DNA of 64,000 nucleotides from Corynebacterium urealyticum DSM 7109 (GCF_000069945.1 NC_010545.1:1488001-1552000), one strand, 5' to 3'. Shown: positions 35,194 to 45,529, numbered from the stretch's first letter. A program made the numbers and translations. The notes: a model not told the origin generated them from the letters alone.

Positions 35194-36450
35194 TTACGCG
35201 TCGCGCTCCTCATTCTCAGCAGCTGCCGCAGCGCCAACCTGCAACTCCGGATCGTCCTCCGGAACCTCGATGCCCTTGACGCGGGAAGCCAGGCCCTGGA
35301 CCACGCGGCCCACGGCCATATCGCCGGTGACGTTCGCGGCGGTGCCGAAGGAATCCTGCGCCAGGTACAGGGCGATCATCAGGGTCAGCATCGGCTGGTC
35401 GAAGCCCAGCATGGACTCCAGCACGCCCAGCGCGGTCATCACCGCACCACCCGGAGCACCCGGGGCGGCGACCATCATGATGCCCAGCACCAGGATGACC
35501 GGGATCATCTGGCCGAAGGAGATCATCTCACCGTGCGCCAGGGACCACACGGCCATGGAGCAGGCGGTGATGGTGATGATGGAGCCAGAGAGGTGAATAT
35601 TCGCGTTCAGCGGGATCAGGAAGTCCGCGAAGCGTGGGTGCAGGCCCGCGCTCTTCGCCGAACGCAGGGTGACCGGGATGGACGCCGCGGAGGATTGGGT
35701 GCCCAGCGCGGTGACGTAGGCCGGCAGCATCGTGCGCAGCATCGTGAACGGGTTCTTGCTGGAGACCGCACCAGCGATGCAGTACTGGAAGACCAGCATG
35801 CCCCAGTGCAGGACCAGCACCATGATGAAGACCTTCGCGAAGACCGCGAGGATGTTCGCAACCACACCGGCGTAGGTCAGGTTGCCGAACACGCCCATCA
35901 CGTGGAACGGCAGCAGCGGGATAACCACGGAGCTCAGCAGGCGCTCGATGATCTGGCGGAAATCATCCGTCAGCTGGTACATCGTGCGGTCGGTCAGGCG
36001 AGTCATGCCCAGGCCGACGACGAAGGCGAGGATCAGCGCGGTCATGACGTCCATCACCGGCGGGATCTCGATGTTCGTATACGCCGCGACGAGGGCGTCC
36101 TCCGGGTTATCGGTCTCCATCAGGCCCTGGGCGCCGTCCAGCAGGAAGCGGAACAGGCCGAAGGAGGTCAGCAGCGCCAGCAGGCCGGCAATGACCGTCG
36201 ACGAGTAAGCAACGCCCAGGGACAGGCCGAGCAGCTTGCCCGCGCCGCGACCCAGGGAGCCAATGCCCGGAGCGATGAAGCCAAAGATGATCAGCGGGAT
36301 CACGAAGCTCAGGAAGGTGCCGAAGATCTGGTTAAAGGTGGCGAACGCGCGGATCGGCCACTCGGCATCCGCGGAGCGGCAGATCGCGCCGACCACGATG
36401 CCGATCACGATGCCCGCGATCAGTCTGACAATAAGGGGGATCCGGTTCAC
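35194..36450 (-). CDS. Dicarboxylate/amino acid:cation symporter (DAACS family)
   Basis: Secondary transporter for glutamate, aspartate or C4-dicarboxylates. GTG 36450 is chosen because CAGGAG lies 6 nt upstream, giving 418 residues. The two re-entrant hairpins and substrate site are recognisable: SSAASIPVTL (HP1), NANIHLSGS (TM7 region), APGAPGGAVMTALG (HP2) and AQDSFGTAANVTGD (TM8 with the substrate-binding Asp and Asn). It heads an operon with the MFS and VanZ genes. Confidence 0.92.
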   Translation of the reverse strand: MNRIPLIVRLIAGIVIGIVVGAICRSADAEWPIRAFATFNQIFGTFLSFVIPLIIFGFIAPGIGSLGRGAGKLLGLSLGVAYSSTVIAGLLALLTSFGLFRFLLDGAQGLMETDNPEDALVAAYTNIEIPPVMDVMTALILAFVVGLGMTRLTDRTMYQLTDDFRQIIERLLSSVVIPLLPFHVMGVFGNLTYAGVVANILAVFAKVFIMVLVLHWGMLVFQYCIAGAVSSKNPFTMLRTMLPAYVTALGTQSSAASIPVTLRSAKSAGLHPRFADFLIPLNANIHLSGSIITITACSMAVWSLAHGEMISFGQMIPVILVLGIMMVAAPGAPGGAVMTALGVLESMLGFDQPMLTLMIALYLAQDSFGTAANVTGDMAVGRVVQGLASRVKGIEVPEDDPELQVGAAAAAENEERDA

Positions 36451-36623
36451 GAATACTCCTGCTGGTTTATGGGAGGGAAACGCCCGGGTAATGGGCAGGA
36501 TCAGGGCATAGTTTAGGTTTCCATCCCCCAGATGGGTTAATTGACGGTGAACAATCCGGCACATCAGGGCGCCCGGCATCCCCCGAAGTAGGTAATCAGG
36601 GGGTGCTCGGGGTTACACCGGGG

Positions 36624-39600
36624 CTACAGCCGTGGCCTGCGCCCGCGGAAGGCCCGCACCACCTCGTCGCGGCGGTCGGCCGCCCAATCGCGGTCCAGCA
36701 TGTCGGCGTTGAGAACCTTGTCCAGTTCGACCTGGTCGCCAATGCCGAAGGCGCGGGAGTCCTCGGGGTGGTGGTCCGCACCCCAGTCCAGCTGGTCCAT
36801 GTGGTCGAACTCGCTGCCCTCGGCGTCCTCGACGATGTCCTCACCCCAGAACACCCGGTCGACGACCGTGCGCGCCCGGCGCGTCTTCTTCAGATAGTCG
36901 TCCAGGAACTCCTGGGACTCCTCGATGGGCCAACCAGCCGCCGCGGCGACTTGCGCCAGCGGCTTGCCAGAGGCCGGCAGCTGATCCTTCCGCTTGCCGC
37001 GGACCAGCGCGAGTGCATTGCGGGCCTTCGTGGCGGTGATCCACGCCTCCCGCATCGTCAGCGCGTCGGCCTCGCTGATCAGCTCCTCGGCTGCCATCTC
37101 CTTCAGCACGCCCAGGGTGGAGGTGTTGCGCAGATGCTCCTTATCGCAGTGCTGCATCGTGAGCAGCTGGGCGGTCCACTCCACATCCGTGAGCCCGCCG
37201 CGGCCGAGCTTGGTGTGCAGGTTCTTATCCGCGCCCTTCGGCAGGCGCTCGGAGTCCACGCGCGCCTTCATGCGGCGAACCTCGCTGACCTGCTTGGCCG
37301 TTGCCCCACCCGCCGGATAGCGGAACTGATCGATCATCCGCAGGAAGCGCATGCCAAGGTTCTTATCGCCGGCGATCCAGGTCGCGCGCAGCAGCGCCTG
37401 CAGCTCCCAGGTCTCGCCCCACTCGGCGTAGTAGCGCTCGTAGCTGGCCAGGGTTCGCACCAGCGCCCCGTTGCGCCCTTCCGGGCGCAGGTTGCTGTCC
37501 ACCTCCAGCGGCGGGTCCTGCGAGGGCTTGCCCAGGCGGCGGCGCACGGATTCACAGATCGTGATCGCCCACTTCAGCGGGTCCACCGCCTCGACCCCAC
37601 TGCCCGCAGCATCACTGCCCGCAACGTCGCTGCCCGTAGCGTCACTATCCACAGCGTCAGCACCGCTCCCCTGCGTCTCCGCGCCGCTGTTGTCCACTCC
37701 CGTCTTCTCGACGTCGACGTCGTCCTTCCCGCCCACGGCAGCCTCGGCACCGTCGCCTTCTTGGGCGACCGACGCAACCGACCCAACCGGCTCGGCGACA
37801 AACATGACGTCCGCGTCCGAACCATAGCCCAGCTCCGCCCCACCCAAGCGGCCCATCCCGATCACCGAGATCGTGGCCGGGGCGTTGGTTTGGTGTTCAT
37901 CCTCCCAGGCCCGGATCTCCGTCTGCAAGGCCGCCTCCAGCACCGCATCCCAGACCCAGGACAGAGACTCGCACACCTCCTCCACGCTCATCAGGCCCAG
38001 CAGATCGGCGGCCGCGATGCGGGAGAGCTCCGCCCGGCGCAGCGCGCGGGCCACGCCGATCGCCTTATCCGGATCCCGTTGCCGGCTCGCCGCAGCCACC
38101 AAGGAGTGGGTCACCACCGCGGGCTCCTGGTCCAGCAGCTTCGGCCCCTTCGCCCCATCCGAGAGCAGCTTGACCGAATCAATGGAATTCAGCAGCAGGT
38201 CCGCCAGGAAGGGCGAGGTCCCCAGCAGGAACATCAGGCGCTTGCCCACGATGTTCTCGTCGCGCAGCAGGCGCAAGAACCAGGAGCGATCCATCGCCGC
38301 CTCCGAGAGCTTCCGGTACGCCAGCAACCCGGCATCCGGGTCAACCGTCGCGGACAGCCACTCCAGCAGGCTGGGCAGAATAATCGCCTGCAGTTTGTGC
38401 TTGCGGGTCGTGCCGTCGGCCAGTGCGCGCAGGTGCTCGAAGGCACGCTGTGGGCTTTCGTAACCCAACGCAGCCAGCTGGCGCTTCGCCGCCTCCGGGG
38501 ACAGGCGGACGGCGTCGGCGTCCATCCCGACCACAGAGGACAGCAGCGGCCGATAGAACAGCTTCCGGTGCAGGTTCTGGATCTGCAGCGCGGACTGGCG
38601 AACATCCAACTCCAGCTGCTCCACCAAGGAACGCTGAGCCCCCGAGGAATCCCTGGAGCGCACACGGCCAGAAGTTTTGGCCAGCCAGCGGCGCTCCTGA
38701 ATGTCATCCTCCTCCGGCAGGGTATGGGTCCGCTTCAGCCGGTGCAGCTGCAGGCGGTGCTCCAGCAGACGCATGAACTCGTAGCAACGGATCAGCACCT
38801 GACCGTCCTCGCGGCCCACATAGCCGCCGTCCACGAGCTGGCGCAGGGCCGAGACCGTGGCTGGGACGCGCAGGTTCTCATCGGTGCGGCCGTGGACGAG
38901 CTGCAGGAGCTGGACGGCGAACTCCACATCGCGGAGGCCTCCCTCCCCGAGCTTCAGCTCCCGCTCGCGGAGGTCTGCGGGCACATTCTCGATGACGCGG
39001 CGACGCATGGCCTGCACGTCCGGGACGAAGTCCTCCCGCTCCGCCGCGGACCACACCATCGGGGAGATGGCCTCGCAGTAGTCCCTACCGAGTTCCAGAT
39101 CCCCACTCATCGGGCGGGCCTTCAGCAGTGCCTGGAACTCCCAGGTCTTCGCCCAGCGCCGGTAGTAGTTCACGTGGGAATCCAGGGTGCGCACCAACGC
39201 ACCGCGCTTGCCCTCCGGGCGCAGTGCTGCATCGACCTCGAAGAACACGCGGCTGCCGATGTTGATGAACTCACCCGCCCAACGCATCGCGCGGGCGTCC
39301 GCAGGTTCGGCGACGAAGATGACGTCCACGTCCGAGATGTAGTTCAGTTCCTGGGCGCCGCACTTGCCCATCGCCAGCACCGCCAGCCGGGCGGGCTGCT
39401 TCTCGTTCTCCGCCCCCGGCTTGCCGTAGACCATGCTGCAGGCCACCGCCAGCGCCGCGGTCAGCCCCGCGTCCGCCGCATCCGTCAGTGCCAGGGATAG
39501 GGCCTCGAATCCCAGGGGCTTCGGCGGGGTGTGGCCGCGCTCCACCATCGTGGACGCCAGGTCGATGGCCGCCACCCTGGCCAGCAGATTGCGGTAGGCC

Positions 39601-40280
39601 ACCATCAGCGCCGAGTCCGCTTCGCTGCCGGTGATCGCCGCCTTGAAGGTCAGCTCCCCGGCACCCTCGACCGGCGTGGCCCCCACTGCGGCGAGCATCG
39701 CGTCCATCATCTCCTGGCGGCTGGGCATCGGGGCGGCCAGATCCACCCAGGTGCCGGGGTTGGCCACCACGTGATCACCAAGCGCGGTACTGGCCCCGAG
39801 CACGGCGAAGATGCGGCGCCGGAAGTTGGGGTTCTCCTCCACCGCCGCGAGCAGGGTGTCGGCCTTCGCATCCGTGAACTGGGCGACTTGGCCCACCGGC
39901 ACGGCCACCGCAGGGTCCACCTGGGAGCCGTCGGCCTGCGCTGCGTCCTGCTGGGGTGTGCTGCTCCCCTGCTGCCCCGCATCTGCCCCGGCCTGGGCAG
40001 CCGCTGCGGCGGCCATGGACTCCGGATGCGCCGCGCCGGGCGCTGGCAGGCCGCCGTCCTCCTCCGCCGCCCGCAGAGCGTCGACCAGGCGCACGAAATT
40101 ATTCAGCGCCAGATCCGAGCTACCAGCGGCCGCGAGCGTCCACAACAGGGAGGTGTGCTCCGGTCCGGTCCAGCCCAGCATCTCCAGGTCCTCCACCGCA
40201 CGCTCGCGGCGCAGACCCAACACCCGCGGGGACGGGACGTCGGAACGGGAGGAGCGGGGAAGCCCCTGCGACCTAGTCAT
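36624..40280 (-). CDS. glnE: Glutamine synthetase adenylyltransferase/deadenylylase with inserted low-complexity linkers
   Basis: Bifunctional enzyme that adenylylates GlnA when nitrogen is plentiful and removes the AMP when it is scarce. Two nucleotidyltransferase domains are visible: the N-terminal adenylyl-removase with NYISDVDVIFVAEP (about residue 315) and the C-terminal adenylyltransferase with GYGSDADVMFVAEP (about 817). At 1218 residues it is longer than the roughly 1000-1050 usual in relatives. The excess is a Gln/Ala-rich stretch (about 85-125) and an acidic Gly/Ser/Asp linker (about 826-897) placed directly after the second catalytic strand. Its target GlnA Tyr413 is encoded in this window. 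glnA2 lies 124 bp upstream on the same strand. Confidence 0.95.
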   Translation of the reverse strand: MTRSQGLPRSSRSDVPSPRVLGLRRERAVEDLEMLGWTGPEHTSLLWTLAAAGSSDLALNNFVRLVDALRAAEEDGGLPAPGAAHPESMAAAAAAQAGADAGQQGSSTPQQDAAQADGSQVDPAVAVPVGQVAQFTDAKADTLLAAVEENPNFRRRIFAVLGASTALGDHVVANPGTWVDLAAPMPSRQEMMDAMLAAVGATPVEGAGELTFKAAITGSEADSALMVAYRNLLARVAAIDLASTMVERGHTPPKPLGFEALSLALTDAADAGLTAALAVACSMVYGKPGAENEKQPARLAVLAMGKCGAQELNYISDVDVIFVAEPADARAMRWAGEFINIGSRVFFEVDAALRPEGKRGALVRTLDSHVNYYRRWAKTWEFQALLKARPMSGDLELGRDYCEAISPMVWSAAEREDFVPDVQAMRRRVIENVPADLRERELKLGEGGLRDVEFAVQLLQLVHGRTDENLRVPATVSALRQLVDGGYVGREDGQVLIRCYEFMRLLEHRLQLHRLKRTHTLPEEDDIQERRWLAKTSGRVRSRDSSGAQRSLVEQLELDVRQSALQIQNLHRKLFYRPLLSSVVGMDADAVRLSPEAAKRQLAALGYESPQRAFEHLRALADGTTRKHKLQAIILPSLLEWLSATVDPDAGLLAYRKLSEAAMDRSWFLRLLRDENIVGKRLMFLLGTSPFLADLLLNSIDSVKLLSDGAKGPKLLDQEPAVVTHSLVAAASRQRDPDKAIGVARALRRAELSRIAAADLLGLMSVEEVCESLSWVWDAVLEAALQTEIRAWEDEHQTNAPATISVIGMGRLGGAELGYGSDADVMFVAEPVGSVASVAQEGDGAEAAVGGKDDVDVEKTGVDNSGAETQGSGADAVDSDATGSDVAGSDAAGSGVEAVDPLKWAITICESVRRRLGKPSQDPPLEVDSNLRPEGRNGALVRTLASYERYYAEWGETWELQALLRATWIAGDKNLGMRFLRMIDQFRYPAGGATAKQVSEVRRMKARVDSERLPKGADKNLHTKLGRGGLTDVEWTAQLLTMQHCDKEHLRNTSTLGVLKEMAAEELISEADALTMREAWITATKARNALALVRGKRKDQLPASGKPLAQVAAAAGWPIEESQEFLDDYLKKTRRARTVVDRVFWGEDIVEDAEGSEFDHMDQLDWGADHHPEDSRAFGIGDQVELDKVLNADMLDRDWAADRRDEVVRAFRGRRPRL

Positions 40281-40404
40281 AGAACACTCACTTCTTTAAG
40301 AAAACGTCGATGGTGGCGGGCTGTGCGCGGACTTGTCAGTCTCACCGTGGAACCGGAAGGCTTTCGCCGTGTTGCCAGGACAGAGCCGGCGACACGCTTC
40401 GGAC

Positions 40405-41745
40405 CTAGAACTCCAGGTGATGGCGCAGCTCCCACGGGGAAATCTGGGACTGGTAGGCATGCCATTCCTGCCACTTATTGCGCAGGAAGAACTCGAAGAC
40501 ATGCTCGCCGAGTGCTTCGGCCACCATCTCCGAACGCTCCATCTTCCGCAGCGCATAATCCAGGTCCGTCGGCAGATCCCTAAAGCCAGCGGCGATGCGC
40601 TCCCGGCGCGTCATCAGGGATACATCCTCTTCCGCCGGGGCAGGCAGCTCGTAGCCCTCGCGGATGCCCTTCAGGCCCGCGGCCAACATCACCGCATAGC
40701 CCAGGTAGGGATTCATCGCAGAGTCCGGGGAGCGGATCTCCACCCGGCGTGTGGCCGCCTTGTGCTGCGTGTACATCGGGATACGCACCATCGCCGAGCG
40801 GTTGGACGCACCCCAGCTCGCTGCACGCGGTGCTTCCTCGCCATAGGAGAGGCGCTTATAGGAGTTCACCCACTGATTCGTCACCGCGGTGAACTCCGGG
40901 GCGTGCTCCAGGATGCCCGCGATGAAGCTCTTCGCGGTGGCAGAGAGCCGGAATTCATCGTCCGGGTCGTGGAAGGCGTTATCCTCCCCCTCGAACAGGG
41001 AGATGTGGGTGTGCATCGCGCTGCCCGGATACTGGCTAAAGGGCTTGGGCATGAAGGTCGCCCGCACCCCATTGCGCCGCGCGACCTGCTTGATCAGGTA
41101 GCGGAAGGTCATCACGTGATCCGCCATCGTCAGCGCGTCCGCGAAGCGCAGGTCGATCTCCTGCTGGCCAGGACCGTTCTCATGGTGGGAGAACTCCACC
41201 GGGATGCCCATCCGCTCCAGGGAGTTAATCGCCTCGGCCCTAAAGTTCGGCGCATTATCCGTCACCGCCTGGTCGAAATAACCACCATTATCGGCGGGCA
41301 CCGGCGGCTGGCCGTCGGTATCGATGGACTTCACCAGGAAGAACTCGATCTCGGGGTGGACGTTGCAGCTAAAACCGTCCTCGGCCGCCTTCGCCAGCTG
41401 GCGGCGCAGCACCTGGCGTGGGTCCGCCCACGAGGGCTGCCCATCCGGCATCGTGATGTCGCAGAACATGCGGGCGGAGAGGTAGCCGTCCTGCTCCCCA
41501 CCGAAGGGCAGGATCTGGAAAGTCGAAGGATCCGGCTGGGCGATCGTGTCCGCCTCGAAGGCCCGCGAGAACCCCTCGATGGCGGAACCGTCGAATCCGA
41601 TGCCCTCCGCGAACGCCCCCTCCAGCTCGGCTGGGGCCACGGCTACGGACTTCAGGTAACCCTGAATATCGGTGAACCAGAGGCGGACGAAGCGGATATC
41701 GCGTTCTTCAAGGGTACGGAGGACGAATTCCTGTTGGCTGCTCAT
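40405..41745 (-). CDS. glnA2: Glutamine synthetase-like protein GlnA2 (non-adenylylated type)
   Basis: Second type I glutamine synthetase homologue, 446 residues. Catalytic signatures are kept: FDGSA (51-55), EIEFF, MHTHISLF, NRSAMVRIP and the arginine region RRVEIRSPD. The loop that carries the adenylylated tyrosine in GlnA reads differently here (ELPAPAEEDVSLMTRRER), so GlnE control is not expected. GlnA2 is conserved next to glnE in actinobacteria, but glutamine synthesis in the cell depends mainly on GlnA. It precedes glnE in the same direction. Confidence 0.95.
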   Translation of the reverse strand: MSSQQEFVLRTLEERDIRFVRLWFTDIQGYLKSVAVAPAELEGAFAEGIGFDGSAIEGFSRAFEADTIAQPDPSTFQILPFGGEQDGYLSARMFCDITMPDGQPSWADPRQVLRRQLAKAAEDGFSCNVHPEIEFFLVKSIDTDGQPPVPADNGGYFDQAVTDNAPNFRAEAINSLERMGIPVEFSHHENGPGQQEIDLRFADALTMADHVMTFRYLIKQVARRNGVRATFMPKPFSQYPGSAMHTHISLFEGEDNAFHDPDDEFRLSATAKSFIAGILEHAPEFTAVTNQWVNSYKRLSYGEEAPRAASWGASNRSAMVRIPMYTQHKAATRRVEIRSPDSAMNPYLGYAVMLAAGLKGIREGYELPAPAEEDVSLMTRRERIAAGFRDLPTDLDYALRKMERSEMVAEALGEHVFEFFLRNKWQEWHAYQSQISPWELRHHLEF

Positions 41746-41806
41746 AGTCCCCCATCTTAGGCACTAGCCCGGACACGCCCAGGGTGCTTCTGGCACAATC
41801 ACATTC

Positions 41807-42643
41807 ATGGCTCGACAGGATTCCCCACGTGGGTACATGGTTCCCACCAAGCAAGTTCGCATCTCCGACCTCACAGCGCGCAAAGCCAGCGGCGAGAAAT
41901 GGGCGATGCTCACCGCATATGACTACTCCACCGCCGCCGCCTTCGCCGAGGCCGGAGTGGAGTGCCTCCTGGTCGGCGACTCCGCGGCCAATGTGGTCTT
42001 CGGCTACGACCAGACTCAGCAGGTCAGCCTGGAGGAAATGATCTTCCTCGCCGCCGGCGTGGTCCGCGGCGCCGGCAATGCGCTCGTCATCGCCGACCTG
42101 CCTTTCGGCACCTACGAGGCCTCCGATGAGCAGTGCGTGAAGAGCGCTGCGGAGATGATGCGCCGTTCCGGTGCCGCGATGATCAAGATCGAGGGTGGCC
42201 GCCGCATGGCGCCCCGTATCAAGGCGCTGACCGAGGCCGGCATCCCGGTCTGCGCGCACATCGGCTTCACCCCGCAGTCCGTCAACCAGCTCTCCGGCTT
42301 CAAGGTCCAGGGCCGCGGGGATTCCGCCGCCCAGCTGCTGGACGACATGGCCGCCGTCACCGAGGCGGGCGCCGAGATGGTCGTGCTGGAGATGGTGCCC
42401 GCGGACGTCGCGAAGCAGGCCACCGAGCAGTTCCCCATCCCCACCATCGGCATCGGCGCAGGCCCGGACACCGACGCCCAGGTGCTGGTCTGGCACGACA
42501 TGGTCGCCCTGCCAGAACATGGTCACCGCCCGAAGTTCGCCAAGCAGTGGGCCCAGGTCGGCGCGTCCCTGACGGATGCCGCCGCCTCCTATAAGCGCGA
42601 GGTCGCCGAGGGCACCTTCCCCGCCGAGGAGCACTGCTTCTAG
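41807..42643 (+). CDS. panB: 3-methyl-2-oxobutanoate hydroxymethyltransferase
   Basis: Transfers a hydroxymethyl group from methylenetetrahydrofolate to 2-oxoisovalerate, giving ketopantoate, the substrate of PanE. Signatures: [39 protein letters not shown] and [21 protein letters not shown] with the catalytic glutamate region. At 278 residues it has the normal size. ATG 41807 is used; ATG 41837 also fits the family start. It is divergent from glnA2 across 61 bp. There is no panC beside it. Confidence 0.96.
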   Translation: MARQDSPRGYMVPTKQVRISDLTARKASGEKWAMLTAYDYSTAAAFAEAGVECLLVGDSAANVVFGYDQTQQVSLEEMIFLAAGVVRGAGNALVIADLPFGTYEASDEQCVKSAAEMMRRSGAAMIKIEGGRRMAPRIKALTEAGIPVCAHIGFTPQSVNQLSGFKVQGRGDSAAQLLDDMAAVTEAGAEMVVLEMVPADVAKQATEQFPIPTIGIGAGPDTDAQVLVWHDMVALPEHGHRPKFAKQWAQVGASLTDAAASYKREVAEGTFPAEEHCF

Positions 42644-42661
42644 CTACTCACTCTCCCGTTT

Positions 42662-42800
42662 AGGACGTCGCCACCTGGGCCAGCCACGGCCCCGGCAGGC
42701 GGCGTTTTTACGTTGCCCAGTCCCCGACCAGGGCAGAGATCCCACACTGCCCACCCGGATCAGTCAGCGCCGATGTGAAGCGAGGCTCGCGACGTCCTTA
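42662..42800. repeat. Paired AGGACGTCGC inverted motifs in a convergent gap
   Basis: TTTAGGACGTCGC at 42660 and its near-perfect complement GCGACGTCCTTAA at 42789-42800 bracket the space between panB and the P-type ATPase; the second copy includes the ATPase stop codon. Possible long-range stem or a bidirectional terminator-associated motif. Confidence 0.55.
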
Positions 42801-45260
42801 ATCCTGGTGGAGGAGGAAACGGCGGGCCAGGAACTGGGAGAACTCGATCACCACGGCGCCACATAGCCCCACCACCGCGCCGGTGATCATCAGGCGAGTG
42901 TTGCCGATATCCAGCAGCACGATCTCGCGGATCGGGGCGATCAGGAAGAGCACCAGGTAGCCGCCGATGCAGCCGAACCACAGCGCCCACTTCCACGTTT
43001 TCATCGGGCGGGCCACGATGTTCAGCACCCACAGCCCCATGATGATCAGCGCCAGCAGCACCGCCGTGCCCGCCTGCCGCTGCTCGGTCACGCTCGCCCC
43101 ATCACCTGGGTAGATCACGAGCCACATGATCACCGAGCCCAGGCCCACGATCGCCCCGCCCGGGATCGCCAGGGACAGCACGCGGCGGACGAAACCATCC
43201 TTCGGGCGCTCCGTATTCGGCGCCAGGGAGAGGATGAACGCGGGGATGCCGATGGTGAACCAGCCCGTGATCGTCACGTGGATCGGCTGGAAAGGGAAGG
43301 TCACGCCCGCCACCGCCACGACCATCGCCAGCACCACGGAGTAGACGGTCTTCGTGAGGAAGAGGTTCGCCACCCGCTCGATATTGCCGATCACCCGGCG
43401 CCCCTCGGCGATGACGTGCGGCATCGAGGAGAAGCGGTCATTGAGCAGCACCAACTGTGCCACGCTGCGGGTAGCGGCGGAGCCGGAGCCCATCGCCACA
43501 CCGATGTCGGCCTTCTTCAGCGCCAACACGTCGTTGACGCCGTCGCCGGTCATCGCGACGGTGCGGCCGTGGGCGTGGAGGGCCTCGACCATCGCCTGCT
43601 TCTGCTCGGGCTTCACACGGCCGAAGACCTCGGAATCCAGAACGGCCTGCTCCATGTCCTCCGGCGCGATCTCGCGGGCGTCGATGGAGCTCAGCTGCTC
43701 GCCGGTGGCCTCCTTCGCAACCGCGGCGACGGAGCCAGGGTTATCGCCGGAGATGATCTTGACGTCCACGCCTTCGTGCTCGAAGTAGGCCAGCGTCTCG
43801 GCCACATCGGGGCGCAGCTTCTGCCGCAGGACGATCAGCACCGGGTCGCCGAGCTCAGGGGTGGTGACGTTCGCGCCGTCCTCGTCCGGGTCTTCGACCT
43901 CGTCCAGCGCGCGGCCGAAGGCCAGGACGCGGCGCCCATCGGCCTCCTCCTTCGCCGCGACGTTGGCGGCCGGGGTGCCCTGATCCAGGAGGACGTCGGG
44001 AGCTCCCAGCACGAAGGTCGGGCCATCCGTCACGCGGAAGCCGGAGAATTTATAGGCCGAGGAGAACGGGATCTCGCTGCCCTCGAAGGCGTGGGGCTGG
44101 GAGGAGTCGGCGGCCTCGGAGCCCTCCTCCTCGGCGGCGCGCTCGGCCCACTCGTCGAGCCCCTGGACGATCGCCTCGGCCGTGTTATTCAGATCTGACT
44201 GGGAGGCGAAGAGGCGGCGCAGGTCGCGCAAGGTCTCCGTACTGGCCTCGTCCCCGTCCTCGTCGACAACCGCCTCCAGCTCCATCTCGTTGCTGGTCAG
44301 CGTGCCGGTCTTGTCCGTGCACATCGTGTCCACGCGGGCCAGTCCCTCGATGGCGACCAGCTCGTTGACCAGGGCCTTGTACTTGCCCAGGCGCACGATG
44401 CCCACCGCGAAGGCGATGGAGGTCATCAGCACCAGGCCCTCGGGCACCATCGGCACCAGTGCCGCGGCCATGGAGAGGATCGACTCCCGGATCGGGGCGT
44501 CCGTACGGGTCAGCTGCGTGAAAATGGTGAGCAGGCCGGTGGGGATCAGCAGCCAGGTAATCACCCGCAGGATGGAGTTGATGCCGCTCATCAGCACCGA
44601 ATCGGTCAGCGAGAAGTCGCTGGCCTCGGCAGCCAGGCGGGCGGCGTAGGACTCCCCGCCTACCTTCTCGGCGCGGAAGACCCCGCTGCCGTGCTTGACG
44701 AAGGACCCGGAGAGCAGCTCGTCGCCGGGGTTGTGCCGCACCGGGTCGGCCTCCCCGGTGAGCTGGGACTCGTCCATGGACAGCGAGCCGGACAGCAGCG
44801 GACCGTCGACCACGATCTCGTCGCCGGAACCGACGCGGATCAAATCCCCCTCGACGATCTCGCTTTGGGCGACCTCTTTCTCCTCGCCGTCGCGGATGAC
44901 GCGGGGCCGGGACTCGGAGAGGATCTTGAGATTCTCCAGGGTCCGTTTCGCGCGGAGCTCCTGGATGATGCCCACCGCGGAGTTCGCGATAATCAACAGG
45001 CCGAAGGCGGCGTTGATCCAGGAACCCGTGGCCAACACGATCACGCACAGCACACCCAGCATCGCGTTGATGCGTGTGAAGACGTTCGCGCGGATGATCT
45101 CCCAGGTCGTACGCCCCGTGGTGCGGGTGGCCTTGTTGGTTCTTCCCGCCCGGGTGCGTTCCTCGACCTCGGCTGTGGTGAGTCCGCTCAGGTCCGGTTT
45201 TTCTGCGGTGCCGTGCTTGGTGCTGCCGTGCTCGCTGGTGCTGTGTTCGGTGCTGCTCAT
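42798..45260 (-). CDS. Cation-translocating P-type ATPase (P2/P3-like)
   Basis: Membrane pump of 820 residues with the full P-type order: actuator motif LTGEAD (about 169), phosphorylation motif CTDKTGTLT (Asp316), nucleotide-binding region and hinge GDGVND with the following helices. MVPEGLVLM in TM4 takes the place of the metal CPx motif, so it is not a soft-metal exporter; the general build is that of Ca/Mg-type or uncharacterised P2/P3 pumps common in actinobacteria. The N-terminus is Ser/His/Thr-rich. Ion not assignable. Confidence 0.92.
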   Translation of the reverse strand: MSSTEHSTSEHGSTKHGTAEKPDLSGLTTAEVEERTRAGRTNKATRTTGRTTWEIIRANVFTRINAMLGVLCVIVLATGSWINAAFGLLIIANSAVGIIQELRAKRTLENLKILSESRPRVIRDGEEKEVAQSEIVEGDLIRVGSGDEIVVDGPLLSGSLSMDESQLTGEADPVRHNPGDELLSGSFVKHGSGVFRAEKVGGESYAARLAAEASDFSLTDSVLMSGINSILRVITWLLIPTGLLTIFTQLTRTDAPIRESILSMAAALVPMVPEGLVLMTSIAFAVGIVRLGKYKALVNELVAIEGLARVDTMCTDKTGTLTSNEMELEAVVDEDGDEASTETLRDLRRLFASQSDLNNTAEAIVQGLDEWAERAAEEEGSEAADSSQPHAFEGSEIPFSSAYKFSGFRVTDGPTFVLGAPDVLLDQGTPAANVAAKEEADGRRVLAFGRALDEVEDPDEDGANVTTPELGDPVLIVLRQKLRPDVAETLAYFEHEGVDVKIISGDNPGSVAAVAKEATGEQLSSIDAREIAPEDMEQAVLDSEVFGRVKPEQKQAMVEALHAHGRTVAMTGDGVNDVLALKKADIGVAMGSGSAATRSVAQLVLLNDRFSSMPHVIAEGRRVIGNIERVANLFLTKTVYSVVLAMVVAVAGVTFPFQPIHVTITGWFTIGIPAFILSLAPNTERPKDGFVRRVLSLAIPGGAIVGLGSVIMWLVIYPGDGASVTEQRQAGTAVLLALIIMGLWVLNIVARPMKTWKWALWFGCIGGYLVLFLIAPIREIVLLDIGNTRLMITGAVVGLCGAVVIEFSQFLARRFLLHQD

Positions 45261-45282
45261 GAACTATGCGGAAAGCCGGGGC

Positions 45283-45474
45283 TTAGTCCTCGTTATCCCA
45301 GTCGTCCTGCTCGTCATAAGCATCGGCGGCCTCGGTGCGCTGCTGCGCGGTGCTGAGAGCCTGGCGGGCAGCCTCTTCGGAGTCATAGGGGCCCATGCGG
45401 GTATCCCAGCCGCTGGACTTACCCTTGGTGACCTCACCGGTCTTGGTGTCGAAGTACCACTTTTCTTCTGCCAT
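45283..45474 (-). CDS. Small SPOR-like protein
   Basis: A 63-residue acidic protein that starts MAEEKWYFDTKTGEV, then WDTRMGPYDSEEAARQAL, the signature of short SPOR-domain-containing proteins found next to rnpB or similar loci in corynebacteria. ATG 45474 follows AAAGGATGG; the longer frame from 45510 is rejected. The C-terminus is very acidic (DAYDEQDDWDNED). No signal peptide. Function is not known. Confidence 0.75.
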   Translation of the reverse strand: MAEEKWYFDTKTGEVTKGKSSGWDTRMGPYDSEEAARQALSTAQQRTEAADAYDEQDDWDNED

Positions 45475-45529
45475 GGGTTTCACCCATCCTTTCGGGTTGA
45501 TACTTCCCACCAGTGTAGATGCAAAGTGT

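Noticed and set aside
33844..36516. 890-codon plus-strand frame
   Set aside because: Shadow of the MFS and dicarboxylate symporter genes in GC-rich DNA; His/Gln/Arg-rich translation.
36603..39500. 965-codon plus-strand frame
   Set aside because: Complement of glnE; no family features.
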